The notes under the pieces are model-generated. The model searched no databases. It was not told the origin of the DNA and saw only the letters and a list, made by a program, of their open reading frames with translations. Shown in pieces: positions 44,008 to 52,810 of a stretch of 64,000 nt of DNA (positions are counted from its first letter, which is position 1; each line of letters starts with the position of its first letter). Source of the stretch: Owenweeksia hongkongensis DSM 17368 (GTDB lineage: Bacteria > Bacteroidota > Bacteroidia > Flavobacteriales > Schleiferiaceae); contig CAMBEZ010000001.1 in assembly GCA_945865885.1 (NCBI GenBank), forward strand, positions 62,001 to 126,000. Direction: 5' to 3'. Position numbers and translations under genes: made by a program.

Positions 44008-45138
44008 ATGAAAACCCACAGAAATCCTTGGGGCGATGCCGTTGTGGGCTGGGGTGCGTTGAGCGCCTTGGGCGCCTGGCTGCGCACGGTACCCGCACCG
44101 CGGCGCGTCTTTTTTTTGGTGGACGAAAACACCCACGAGGCCTGTTTGTCGCTGGTCCATCCGGAAGTTCCCGACGGTTGTGCCGTAGAAGTGCTGGAGG
44201 TGCCCGCGGGCGAGAGCAGTAAGGAGCCGGAAATGGCCCTTTCCCTGTGGGAGGCCCTGCGCGAACACGGCGCACATCGGGACGATGTCCTGATTGCCGT
44301 TGGCGGCGGAATGGTCACGGACCTGGGGGGCTTTGTGGCCGCAACCTACAAGCGCGGTATGCGCTACGCCGCCGTCCCAACGTCTTTGTTGGCCATGGTG
44401 GACGCCAGTGTGGGCGGCAAGTCTGGAGTAAATTTAGCGGGCTTGAAAAACGCCGTGGGCACGTTTTACCGCGCCGAGGGCGTTTTTGTGGACCCTATTT
44501 TCCTGGAAACATTGCCTTCCCGGGAAGTCGCCGCCGGTTGGGCGGAGATGATCAAGCACGCCTATTTGGACGGAGGCGAACATTGGAATACCATCGGTCA
44601 ATTTGCGGTAGCCGAAGCAGACACCATGGAACGGTTGATCCAGCTCAGTGTGGCGTTCAAAGCGCGTTTGGTGGAGCAAGACCCCGAGGACCGGAGCGGT
44701 GTTCGTGCGGCGTTGAATGCCGGGCACACCGTCGGACACGCCTTGGAGGCCTTGGCTTGGACGGATGTTTCTGAGGAACAACTGAATGACTTGGCGCCCG
44801 ATTCATTGGCTACTTCGGGTGCGGCTCCCGAACCCTTGCTCCACGGCGAGGCGGTGGCCGCGGGCTTGTGGATGGAGTCTTGGGTTGCGGAGGCACGCGG
44901 ACTGCAACCGGCGGCCGATGCAAACGCTTTGCGCTCCCTGGTGCGCGCCTATTTTGCACGTGTTCCCTTGCCCTCGATGGAAGCGGCATGGACCGTGATG
45001 CAGCACGACAAAAAGAACCGAACCGACGAGGTTCGCATGGCCTTGCTGCAGGCGCCCGGTAGCTCTGTTGTTTTGGCCGCGGTCACGAAAGCAGAATGCG
45101 CAGAGGCATGGGAGGCCTACGCCAAAACCTTTGTTTGA
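44008..45138 (+). CDS. aroB: 3-Dehydroquinate synthase
   Basis: AroB makes 3-dehydroquinate, the second step of the shikimate pathway, using NAD+ and a divalent metal. The 376-aa protein shows AVGGGMVTDLGGFVAATYKRG, PTSLLAMVDASVGGKSGVN, metal ligands in AGWAEMIKHAYLDG and LNAGHTVGHALE, and LLHGEAVAAGLWME. It is followed by aroA after 1 nt, so two shikimate enzymes are produced together. Confidence 0.94.
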   Translation: MKTHRNPWGDAVVGWGALSALGAWLRTVPAPRRVFFLVDENTHEACLSLVHPEVPDGCAVEVLEVPAGESSKEPEMALSLWEALREHGAHRDDVLIAVGGGMVTDLGGFVAATYKRGMRYAAVPTSLLAMVDASVGGKSGVNLAGLKNAVGTFYRAEGVFVDPIFLETLPSREVAAGWAEMIKHAYLDGGEHWNTIGQFAVAEADTMERLIQLSVAFKARLVEQDPEDRSGVRAALNAGHTVGHALEALAWTDVSEEQLNDLAPDSLATSGAAPEPLLHGEAVAAGLWMESWVAEARGLQPAADANALRSLVRAYFARVPLPSMEAAWTVMQHDKKNRTDEVRMALLQAPGSSVVLAAVTKAECAEAWEAYAKTFV

Positions 45139-45139
45139 G

Positions 45140-46588
45140 GTGAACGAGTTCAGCGAGGAAGGTTGGGCTGGGGCTTCTTTGGGGGCGGCGGGCGGCGCAT
45201 TGTCAGGCGCGACGATGGGCGCATTGTTCGGTTCGACGCAGGGCGCGGCTCCAGAACTTGATTTACCACTTTCCAAGAGCCTGTGGAACCGATTGCAGGT
45301 GCTTTGCGCCGTTTTGCCCGATTGCGTAGATCTTAGCGAGTGGCCGGAGGTTGGCGCCTTTGGGGACGAGAGCAAGCCAGAATCAAAGGCCCCCAATCAC
45401 CGCTTGGATCAACCGGAGGACGTTTTGGCCATGGCGCGTTCGGTGGAGGCGGTGCGTCGGTCTTGCGCGACGGGTACCTGGCAGCGGGTGGACGTGGGCC
45501 CCGCAGGCACTGCATGGCGCTTTGGATTGGCGTTGGCCTTGGCCACGCCGGGCGCAAAGGTGGTCCTGGAGGGACACGCCCGATTGCAAGAACGACCGAT
45601 TGAACCTTTGGTGAATGCCCTGAGATCTTTAGGCGCGGAGTTGGAGGGCGGCGTTCCGCCGCACCGGTGCACGGGCCGCCGCCTCCGCGGCGGCCCGTGC
45701 ACCCTGGACGCCTCCGCGTCCAGCCAACACCTCAGCGCCTTGCTCATGATTGCCCCCCTCTTGGAGGAACCCCTCACCGTTCACCTGAGCGCTCCGCTCG
45801 TCAGCGCGCCCTACGCCCACATGACTGCCGCGCTGCTCCGTCGGGTGGGGTATTCTGTGGAATTTGACGAAGCCACCTGGCGCGCGCATCCATTGAGTAA
45901 TTCGAACGAAGTCACGCCTCCCAAGCCCATCGTTTTTGAGCGGGAGCCCGACTGGTCCGCTGCGGCTGTTCACGGTGCTGTTGCTGCCCTGACCGGAAAG
46001 TCGGTTCTGCTGCGGGACCTTCGTTTGGATTCCCTCCAAGGGGACCGCGCCGTAGGGGCGCTGCTGGCCAACTTGGGCGTTCGAATGGGAACGGTCTCCG
46101 GAGGCATCCTCGTTGATGTTCCCCAAGGGGCCCAGGCAGTTCCTTCCACATCCTCAAACATTCGGGGAAAGGTGCACGGCAACGCCCCGTTGGATTGGGA
46201 TTTTGCGGAAATTCCGGACACCGCGCAGCCCTTGCTGGCCGCAGCCATGGCGTTGGGGAGGTCCGGCAAAGCGGTGGGATTGCACACGTTGGCCGGGAAA
46301 GAAATCAACCGAATGGACGGCTTGCTGGAATTGGCCGAGGTTTTGGGCGTCTCTTGCACGGCGGATGCGGATTCCTTCACCTTTTCACCGGGGTCCAACT
46401 TTGGACAAATGCAGGACACGGCCGGAACGGTTTCGTCCCTACACCGCTCCGCTCGGGGCGACCACCGGCAGGCCTTCGCGTGGGCTTTGGTGGGGCTTCG
46501 AGTTCCCGTAACGGTAATCGATCCGGATTGTGTTCGGAAGTCCTACCCGGACTTTTGGCGCAATTTCAGCGTCCACGTGGGGGCGTAG
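45140..46588 (+). CDS. aroA: 3-Phosphoshikimate 1-carboxyvinyltransferase (EPSP synthase), divergent
   Basis: The substrate-binding pieces of EPSP synthase can be followed: LSKSLWNR (Lys, Ser, Arg of SKSxxNR), VGPAGTAWRF (usually GNAGTAxR, here Pro replaces Asn), DASASSQHLSALLM, EIPDTAQPL with the catalytic Asp, GKEINRMDGL (usually KExDR) and DHRQAFAWAL ... KSYPDFW. GTG 45140 is used here; it adds a Gly/Ala-rich tract with an 8-residue repeat before the domain. ATG 45215 is an alternative start that would remove 25 residues. A 17-bp perfect hairpin lies inside the gene. Its 3' end overlaps the convergent gene by 46 bp. Confidence 0.8.
   Translation: MNEFSEEGWAGASLGAAGGALSGATMGALFGSTQGAAPELDLPLSKSLWNRLQVLCAVLPDCVDLSEWPEVGAFGDESKPESKAPNHRLDQPEDVLAMARSVEAVRRSCATGTWQRVDVGPAGTAWRFGLALALATPGAKVVLEGHARLQERPIEPLVNALRSLGAELEGGVPPHRCTGRRLRGGPCTLDASASSQHLSALLMIAPLLEEPLTVHLSAPLVSAPYAHMTAALLRRVGYSVEFDEATWRAHPLSNSNEVTPPKPIVFEREPDWSAAAVHGAVAALTGKSVLLRDLRLDSLQGDRAVGALLANLGVRMGTVSGGILVDVPQGAQAVPSTSSNIRGKVHGNAPLDWDFAEIPDTAQPLLAAAMALGRSGKAVGLHTLAGKEINRMDGLLELAEVLGVSCTADADSFTFSPGSNFGQMQDTAGTVSSLHRSARGDHRQAFAWALVGLRVPVTVIDPDCVRKSYPDFWRNFSVHVGA
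45194..45241. repeat. Imperfect 24-bp tandem repeat at the 5' end of aroA
   Basis: GGCGCATTG recurs at 45194 and 45218, with similar bases following each copy. In frame it encodes GALSGATM and GALFGSTQ followed by GA, so the repeat unit is 8 residues. Confidence 0.6.
45666..45703. repeat. Perfect 17-bp inverted repeat with 4-nt loop inside aroA
   Basis: Arms 45666-45682 and 45687-45703 are exact reverse complements around CTCC. In frame they encode CTGRRLRGGPCT, in the variable stretch before DASASSQ. It is the longest of three similar hairpins inside enzyme genes in this window. Confidence 0.88.
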
Positions 46589-47925
46589 CGGACCCTGAAC
46601 GAGCCGCGTACATTCCAACCATTTTCATTCAACAGCAGGGAGCCGCGCGCCCGACGCAAGCCCGGTTGAAGCGATCCGCGCACGAAAAAAGACCAACTTT
46701 TCCAAGACTTGCCCCATTCCGTGCTCAATACCCACGGGATGCTGCCGTAGGGTTGGGTGCCGTACAGCACCGGCAAACCGGGCGATGCAGAAACCCACGC
46801 CGCGGTGGCGGACCACCGACCCCAGGGGTTGGATTGCCGGTAAGTCAGTTCCACAAGTTCGCTCGTGGGTCGTTTCGCCGGCATCGGCGCCGCTCCCAAA
46901 CCACCCGCCCCCACCGGCCACTTCCCGCTTTGGCTCCAGCGAACGGTCCAACCGTAATAGTGCCCAGAGAACACCACCCGCCACCCGGAATCCGACGTCC
47001 AATTCCACTGCCCCCGAAGCGCATGGTGGGGAGTTGATTTTTCACCCCGTACCCAACCGTCCCATTGGGGCAATTCCCAAGGATTGCGCCGGTGGCGAAC
47101 CGTTGCGGTCCACTGCACCCGCCCAGGAAGACTCGTGTTCCAAGAGGCTTGCATGCGGCGCTGCGGTCCTGTTGCGGCGGCGGTAATTCCCCATTCCGCC
47201 GTCCAACGCTGCCCGGCTTCCGGCGTCCATACCGTCTGGAGCCAAGGGGACCAACCGTGGGTACCCCATCGTATTTGGGCGGTGGAGCGGAACGATCGGC
47301 CCGGAAAGGTGCCCCGCAACTGAAGCCAGTCCGACGAGTTTGGAAACCAGCTGATTAGCGCCGGACCCCATCCGGCCTGACCTTTCCACGGGGTTGGGGA
47401 ACCGACGAATTGTTTTCCCCAAGCAGCGTGCAACCGCCAATTCCAATGAAAGGTAGGAAGCCCGTAGGACCAGCCGGCGGCCGGTTGGCTCAGGGCACGA
47501 ACGGGGGCTTGGCGCAGCAGGTCCAAGGTGCAGTAGTGCCGTACCGTGGCTTGGGTGCACGAGTCTATTCCGTCCACATAGGAGAGCTCGGACCAATCCA
47601 GCAATGCACCGCCCCGGCTCCGGTAATAAGCCAGTGCAGCACCCGGACCAACTTCCCAAAAGGGCAAGTCCACCCATGCCGCTGGGGGAAGGGCATTGAG
47701 TGCCAACGGAGCCTGTTTCCACTGCAAGAGCAATTCGCGTAGTGAATCTTGCGCTGCTTCCGTCACGGGCGCGTTGCGTTCGGACCACCGTTGAACCACT
47801 TCCGACGCTTCCCAGCAGGAGGTTTGGCCGGCCACTTCCAGCCCACCGAGCACCCCAAAAAACCAGACCAACCCCAGGAGGTTGAGGCCGTTGGACCACC
47901 ACCGTTCCAAGCGGTTGATTCCCAC
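46543..47925 (-). CDS. Helix-hairpin-helix domain outer membrane-associated protein
   Basis: The reading frame gives a signal peptide (LNLLGLVWFFGVLGGLEVAGQ) from GTG 47925 or TTG 47910, then a helix-hairpin-helix-like region (LNALPPAAWVDLPFWEVGPGAALAYYRSRGG followed by LLDWSELSYVDGID) and a long Trp/Arg/Thr-rich part that looks like a beta-barrel. This combination is known from Bacteroidota HHH proteins of unknown function. The frame is open to 48528, but the first 200 or so residues of that long form are a shadow of the upstream gene. The start region overlaps the upstream gene by about 160 nt, and the 3' end overlaps aroA. Confidence 0.68.
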   Translation of the reverse strand: MGINRLERWWSNGLNLLGLVWFFGVLGGLEVAGQTSCWEASEVVQRWSERNAPVTEAAQDSLRELLLQWKQAPLALNALPPAAWVDLPFWEVGPGAALAYYRSRGGALLDWSELSYVDGIDSCTQATVRHYCTLDLLRQAPVRALSQPAAGWSYGLPTFHWNWRLHAAWGKQFVGSPTPWKGQAGWGPALISWFPNSSDWLQLRGTFPGRSFRSTAQIRWGTHGWSPWLQTVWTPEAGQRWTAEWGITAAATGPQRRMQASWNTSLPGRVQWTATVRHRRNPWELPQWDGWVRGEKSTPHHALRGQWNWTSDSGWRVVFSGHYYGWTVRWSQSGKWPVGAGGLGAAPMPAKRPTSELVELTYRQSNPWGRWSATAAWVSASPGLPVLYGTQPYGSIPWVLSTEWGKSWKSWSFFVRGSLQPGLRRARGSLLLNENGWNVRGSFRVRYAPTWTLKLRQKSG

Positions 47926-48518
47926 ATCAACTGCACCCCACCCCCTCGGGAAAAAGCGGCCAGAACGTTTTGGCTGCTGCTTTTCCACCGGGCGCCCAGG
48001 GTCCAGGCCGTGGGGAGGCCCGCCGGGAGTAGTTCGCACTGCGCCCAGGCTTCCCAGCGTCCGTCCGGGCGGTATTCGCCGTACAGCCAACCGGTTGGGC
48101 CCGCCGGCGTCCAGCCGGCCCAAGCATGGGCCCGGTACCGGGAGTGTTCCCAGGCGGCGGCCACAAAAGGGTCTACTCGGTTGTTTTGCCAGCTTAAGCC
48201 GGCCGTTCCCCGCCACCCGCGTGCCAGATTTGAGGAGCCCCACGCCGCGGCACGCGGCGCCAGAAAGGCGTCCACGGCGATTTCCCAACCCCACGCACGA
48301 CCCTGCCGCCACGTCCATTGGGCGTGCCCAGGCGGCGCCCCCCATTGCGTCCAGCCCAACCAGTTTTGGGTTGTTGCTCCGGGCGGCCCCAAAGTAGGAT
48401 TCACCGCCGGGTACTGCGGAGACCATTGCGCGTAAAGTGTAGGCCCAAGTCCGGACCCAAACGCGAGCAGTAGGAAAGCGGGGTTCCAAAGTTGATTCCA
48501 TAGTCCAAGAGCGGGCAT
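47763..48518 (-). CDS. Hypothetical exported outer membrane protein
   Basis: A protein of about 251 aa with a signal peptide (LLLAFGSGLGPTLYAQ) and a mature part of alternating aromatic strands (WGWEIAVDAFL, AHAWAGWTPAGPTGWLYGEY, TLGARWKSSSQNVLAAFS), as in small outer membrane barrels. No family name can be given. ATG 48518 is used; GTG 48521 is possible. Its last 54 codons overlap the signal peptide region of the HHH gene in another frame. Confidence 0.62.
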   Translation of the reverse strand: MPALGLWNQLWNPAFLLLAFGSGLGPTLYAQWSPQYPAVNPTLGPPGATTQNWLGWTQWGAPPGHAQWTWRQGRAWGWEIAVDAFLAPRAAAWGSSNLARGWRGTAGLSWQNNRVDPFVAAAWEHSRYRAHAWAGWTPAGPTGWLYGEYRPDGRWEAWAQCELLPAGLPTAWTLGARWKSSSQNVLAAFSRGGGVQLMWESTAWNGGGPTASTSWGWSGFLGCSVGWKWPAKPPAGKRRKWFNGGPNATRP

Positions 48519-48597
48519 CACGACGCAAACGTCGGACGCAAAATCGCCGCTAGCCGTAGTTCACGCACTTGCATACGTTTGAAACAAAAAAAGAGTG

Positions 48598-48605
48598 CAC
48601 CTTTG
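48598..48605 (+). promoter_or_regulatory. -7-like element (CACCTTTG) for the sensor kinase gene
   Basis: It differs from TAnnTTTG in the first base and ends 4 nt before ATG 48610. A TTTG at 48578-48581 is 16 nt upstream and could be the -33 box. Confidence 0.45.
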
Positions 48606-48609
48606 AAGT

Positions 48610-51486
48610 ATGGTCCTGTCGGAGTTCAATGCACACCCCAATCAAGCACATTCGGTCTTTGCGCTGCGCCGTGCGTGGGCGGCCTTGGTGTTTGGGTTCG
48701 CGCTGCTGGTTCCGCAGATAGTTGCAGGGCTGACTTTTCTCCCCAGTGCCGCCGTTGGCACCATTCCGGTTACTGCAACCGTGAACTTGCCGCAATCTAA
48801 CGCTGGGCTTACGGGGCGCGAAGTGCGCGTAGAAGACGGGGTATCGGGCACGGCAAAGCACGTGCTGGAAGCGGCCGACGGCACCCTGTGGGTAGCGTGG
48901 GAAGGTCAGGGCATTTCCGCGCGTTTTGCCGGTAAAGAGCGACGTTACGGGGTAGTGGACGGTTTGCCCTCCCCGGTGGTTTACCGATTGGTGGAAGGAC
49001 AAAGCCGGCAGGAATCCGCTGCCCGCACCCCGCCAACACTTTTTGCCGCCACCGAAAAGGGAATTGCCGCATGGTGGAACGGTCGGTGGGAATTTCGCAA
49101 AGGACTGGGCACGCATCGGTACGTGGATGCGGCAGCATCCCCCAGCGGTTTGGGTTTTTTGTCCGATCGCTTTCTCGTGTTGGAACAGCAGAACAAATCC
49201 CGCGAGAACACGTCCAATCAAGCCTCCAACCCCAAATCCTCCAGCACGTTCCGTTGGTTGCGCGTTCCACTTCCCGCGGACGCAAAGGCCGAGTCCCTAC
49301 TCCCATTCAACGGAAAATGGTACGTTGCAACCCAGCAGGGATTGCTGGTTTGGAACGGAAAAGGGTGGCTACGGATCGGCCCCAACGAACCGTGTTTTTC
49401 CGTGGTTTTGGCGGAGCACAACGGAGAACAAACACCGGTCGCGGCGTACCCCAACAAACTGCGTTGGGTGGCAGCAGGCCAAGAAGTTTCGGTGCCGTGG
49501 GAGCGGTACGGGGTTCATTCTTGGAACCGTGAGTCGTTGATTTTTTGGGGTGAATTTGGGCTGGCGGACGCGGACGGCACGTTGTGGACGGACGAGCGCG
49601 GTCAGTTGTTGCCCGGTGTGCGGGCGGTACACGAAGTGGGCACCTCCTTGTTGGTGTGGACGGACGACGCCTTGTTGCGGTTGCCGGCTCCCCACAGCGT
49701 CCTGGTACCCGAACTGCGTTCGGTTGGTTTTCTAACCGTGGTTCCCGGCCAAACCGCTTGGGACCCTGTGCACTACTGCACCTGGGTGGGATCCAACAAA
49801 GGATTGTGGACGTGGTCCGCCCAATGGGGCCTCCAGTCGGTTGATTTTCCGGGCGGTCGGGTGGTTTTTGACCTGGAGCGTTTGAACGACGGTACCTTGG
49901 TGGTGGCGTCCGAAAACGGCCTGTATTTTCGGTCTCCGGAAGGCAGATGGCGGGCCCATCCGCGCGTGCAGGCGTGCCTGGGAACGGTGGTGCACGGGAC
50001 GAATTTGGTGGTGTCCATGGGGGACAAGACCGTTCGGTACCAACGTTCTTCCGCGGCTATCCCCAGCGACCCCAACGCATGGCGCGCCGTAGACAGTGCT
50101 TCGGGGATGTTTGTGGTGGAGCTACACGGACCGTTTGCAAACGGGGCCGTCTTGGGCTTGGGCACGGACGGCCAAGTATATTCGTACGAAGCCCAGGCGT
50201 CCGGCAGCGCGCAGTGGGTGGCGTACGCTCGGTTTCCGGGCGCGCCCCTAATCCACCTGCAGCGGGACGCTCAGGCGCGGTTGTGGGTGCAGGTGGAGGG
50301 CCGCGGCTGGTGGCTCAAGTCTTCCAAGGGATGGGTTTGGGCGCCGGGCCGGGCAGCAACTGATTTTCCCGCCGCGGAACAGTCCGCACTGCACTGGAGC
50401 AACAGCCAGTGGTTTGGTGAACTTTTTGCCCCATACAAAAGACCCGATTACCGCGCACAATGGGCCGTAGAGGCAACCGAAGGGGAACGCGGGGTCAAGC
50501 TCGGTTTTAAATTGGCGGGTGCTCCGCGGCCGGAAGAATTGGAGTACCGGTTCAAACGCAACAACGGCTCCTGGAACCAATGGTCTGCGTCGTCGGAGAC
50601 GGTTTGGCCCGCGCTACCCTTTGGACGCCACACGTTTGCGGCAGAAGTTCGTAATGCCCGCACCTTGAGCCGGTATGGTCCGTATGCAATGGAGTACACC
50701 TTGCCCCGTCCGTGGCAGCAAAGTCCTTGGCTGATTGGGGCTTTGGTGCTGGTGGTGGTGGGCGTTGGGGCAGGATTTTGGCGCGGTCAAATGCGCCGTC
50801 GGGCCGAGCAACGCGCGTGGAAGGCCGAGCGCGAGGAATTGGAACGACGGGCCCTGCGTTTGCAGATGAATCCGCACTTTTTGTTCAACGCCTTGGAGAG
50901 TATTTCCGGTTTCATCCTGCAGAGCAAGCCGCAAGACGCGGTACTGTATTTGCAGCGTTTTGCCAAGTTGATGCGGCTCACGCTCCAAAGCGCGCAGAAA
51001 ACAACCATTTCTTTAGCCGACGAGTGGAAATTATTGGAGAACTACACCGCTTTGGAACAAATCCGGTTTGGAAAATCTTTTGAAGTGGTTTGGGAGCCGG
51101 ACGAAGCTCTGGACCCGGAGGAGTGGGGCATTCCGCCCATGATTTTGCAGCCGGTGGTGGAAAATGCCATTTTGCACGGATTGCGCCCCCGATCGTCCGG
51201 TGGAATCCTTCGGATTCAGTGGCAAAAATTAGAGGATCAACGAATTGCGGTGGTGGTGGAAGACAACGGCGTGGGCCGAAGCGCCGCAGAACAAGCGGTC
51301 CGCACAGACGAAACCCGCCACCGGTCTGCGGCCACCTCCATTCTGGAAGCGCGTCTGGCCCACCTCGCACAAGAATACGGATCCGGCATCGGCTGGACCC
51401 TCACTGATTTAACCCATCCCGACGGTTCGCCCGCCGGGACCCGCGTCACCGTCGTTCTGCCGACTGAGGCGCTGGAAACCTTTTAA
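48610..51486 (+). CDS. LytS/YehU-type sensor histidine kinase with periplasmic beta-propeller
   Basis: A 958-aa membrane sensor. An N-terminal hydrophobic segment (LVFGFALLVPQIVAG) is followed by two-component propeller repeats (VLEAADGTLWVAWEGQG, YGVVDGLPSPVVYRL), a Y_Y_Y-like domain (YRFKRNNGSWNQWS, LPFGRHTFAAEVRN), a membrane helix (WLIGALVLVVVGVGAGFW) and a His_kinase domain with LQMNPHFLFNALESI (phospho-acceptor H756) and the ATPase motifs PMILQPVVENAILHGL and VEDNGVG. It probably senses an outside signal and phosphorylates the LytTR regulator encoded 11 nt downstream. Confidence 0.9.
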   Translation: MVLSEFNAHPNQAHSVFALRRAWAALVFGFALLVPQIVAGLTFLPSAAVGTIPVTATVNLPQSNAGLTGREVRVEDGVSGTAKHVLEAADGTLWVAWEGQGISARFAGKERRYGVVDGLPSPVVYRLVEGQSRQESAARTPPTLFAATEKGIAAWWNGRWEFRKGLGTHRYVDAAASPSGLGFLSDRFLVLEQQNKSRENTSNQASNPKSSSTFRWLRVPLPADAKAESLLPFNGKWYVATQQGLLVWNGKGWLRIGPNEPCFSVVLAEHNGEQTPVAAYPNKLRWVAAGQEVSVPWERYGVHSWNRESLIFWGEFGLADADGTLWTDERGQLLPGVRAVHEVGTSLLVWTDDALLRLPAPHSVLVPELRSVGFLTVVPGQTAWDPVHYCTWVGSNKGLWTWSAQWGLQSVDFPGGRVVFDLERLNDGTLVVASENGLYFRSPEGRWRAHPRVQACLGTVVHGTNLVVSMGDKTVRYQRSSAAIPSDPNAWRAVDSASGMFVVELHGPFANGAVLGLGTDGQVYSYEAQASGSAQWVAYARFPGAPLIHLQRDAQARLWVQVEGRGWWLKSSKGWVWAPGRAATDFPAAEQSALHWSNSQWFGELFAPYKRPDYRAQWAVEATEGERGVKLGFKLAGAPRPEELEYRFKRNNGSWNQWSASSETVWPALPFGRHTFAAEVRNARTLSRYGPYAMEYTLPRPWQQSPWLIGALVLVVVGVGAGFWRGQMRRRAEQRAWKAEREELERRALRLQMNPHFLFNALESISGFILQSKPQDAVLYLQRFAKLMRLTLQSAQKTTISLADEWKLLENYTALEQIRFGKSFEVVWEPDEALDPEEWGIPPMILQPVVENAILHGLRPRSSGGILRIQWQKLEDQRIAVVVEDNGVGRSAAEQAVRTDETRHRSAATSILEARLAHLAQEYGSGIGWTLTDLTHPDGSPAGTRVTVVLPTEALETF

Positions 51487-51497
51487 AATCTAGAGCC

Positions 51498-52250
51498 ATG
51501 CTGACTGCATTATTGGTTGACGACGAAGCGCAGGGCCGCGCCGCCCTCCGCGGAAAACTGGAGTTGTTTTGCCCCGAGGTGAGCCCCATTCACGAGGCCT
51601 CCACCGTGGAAGAGGCATTGACGGCGGTGTTGGCGCATCGCCCGCAACTCCTGTTTTTGGACATCCACCTGGGCGACCGGCTGGGTTTTGAACTGTTGGA
51701 ATTGCTGGCAGCAGAAGAAAATCCGTGGAACGGAGAGGTCATCTTTGTCACAGCACACGACGAGTTTGCGGTGCGGGCCATCCGCTTCAGTGCCTTGGAT
51801 TACCTGCTCAAACCGATTGATCCCGAAGAGCTCGTTTCCGCGATCCGTCGGGCCGAAGAGCGCAAAGGATTTGCGCCGGGATTGCCGGTTTTGATGGACC
51901 ACCTGCGCGGACATTCGGACGCCGGTAAAAAGATTGTGGTTCCTTGCCAAGACGGCATGCACATCCTGCGGGTCAGCGAAATTGTACGCTGCGAGTCCAC
52001 CAGCAACTACACCCAATTTTTCATGAAGTCGGGCAAAAAACTATTGGCCTCCAAAACACTAAAAGAGTACGACTTACTGCTTTCAGACTACGGTTTTGAG
52101 CGCATCCACAAGAGCCACTTGGTCAACATGGAATTTGTAAAGCGCTACGTCCCCTCCGACGGCGGCTACGTCATTTTGGAAGACGACTCCACCGTTCCCG
52201 TGGCCAACCGCAAGAAAGACGTGTTGGTGGCACGTTTGCGCGCCTTGTAA
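51498..52250 (+). CDS. LytTR family response regulator
   Basis: A 250-aa regulator: receiver domain with LLVDDE, phospho-acceptor D55 in LLFLDIHLGD, and FSALDYLLKPI, followed by a LytTR DNA-binding domain from about residue 150 (VPCQDGMHILRVSEIVRCES, RIHKSHLVNMEFVKRY, VPVANRKKD). It is paired with the kinase in front. The 75-bp gap to purE (convergent) shows no strong hairpin. Confidence 0.92.
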   Translation: MLTALLVDDEAQGRAALRGKLELFCPEVSPIHEASTVEEALTAVLAHRPQLLFLDIHLGDRLGFELLELLAAEENPWNGEVIFVTAHDEFAVRAIRFSALDYLLKPIDPEELVSAIRRAEERKGFAPGLPVLMDHLRGHSDAGKKIVVPCQDGMHILRVSEIVRCESTSNYTQFFMKSGKKLLASKTLKEYDLLLSDYGFERIHKSHLVNMEFVKRYVPSDGGYVILEDDSTVPVANRKKDVLVARLRAL

Positions 52251-52325
52251 AAGCAACTTTTGTATAATGTGCCCAATGCCCTCAGGGGTGACCTCTGCGG
52301 CGCAAAAGTGAACGGCAAAAAGTAA

Positions 52326-52799
52326 TTACAGCTCGCCGGCCATGCGCAGCACGCGCTCTTTTAAAGACTCCTTGTACGCTACCATCTTCGCTTGAATGGC
52401 TGCGTCCGACGTGCCCAAAATTTGAGCTGCCAAGATGCCCGCATTCGCTGCGCCGTTCAACGCCACGGTAGCAACCGGTACGCCGTTGGGCATTTGGAGG
52501 ATGGACAATATGCTGTCCCAACCGTCGATGGAATTGCTGGATTTCACGGGAACCCCAATGACGGGAAGCGGCGTTAAGCTAGCCACCATGCCCGGCAAGT
52601 GTGCGGCGCCGCCGGCGCCGGCAATGATCACTTTCAACCCACGGCCCACCGCAGTCTTGGCGTACTCCACCATGCGCTCGGGCGTCCGGTGGGCGGAGAC
52701 CACGGTCATTTCGTAGGGAATTCCCCATTCGGCGAGCAAGTCTGCGGCCGCTTGCAGGACGGGAAGGTCGCTGCTGCTGCCCATGATGATTCCGACCAT
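52326..52799 (-). CDS. purE: N5-carboxyaminoimidazole ribonucleotide mutase
   Basis: PurE rearranges N5-CAIR to CAIR in purine synthesis. The 157-aa protein starts [12 protein letters not shown] and carries [24 protein letters not shown] and [23 protein letters not shown], all family signatures. It lies 11 nt after purK, which makes its substrate, and also has an exact -7 element inside the end of purK. Confidence 0.96.
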   Translation of the reverse strand: MVGIIMGSSSDLPVLQAAADLLAEWGIPYEMTVVSAHRTPERMVEYAKTAVGRGLKVIIAGAGGAAHLPGMVASLTPLPVIGVPVKSSNSIDGWDSILSILQMPNGVPVATVALNGAANAGILAAQILGTSDAAIQAKMVAYKESLKERVLRMAGEL

Positions 52800-52810
52800 G
52801 AGTTTTGGGT

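Noticed and set aside
43962-44318. N-terminal extension of proline dehydrogenase
   Set aside because: The extra 119 residues lie over aroB and its promoter. The canonical N-terminus MDFNNTARAFHSRS begins at 43961.
47042-47902. 286-codon minus-strand frame in the HHH gene
   Set aside because: It is the third frame of the same DNA and has no signal peptide or motif.
46543-48528. A single 661-residue protein across both outer membrane genes
   Set aside because: The first 200 or so residues are Arg/Gly/Pro-rich and unlike a protein, whereas another frame there gives a signal peptide and barrel strands. Two overlapping genes fit better.
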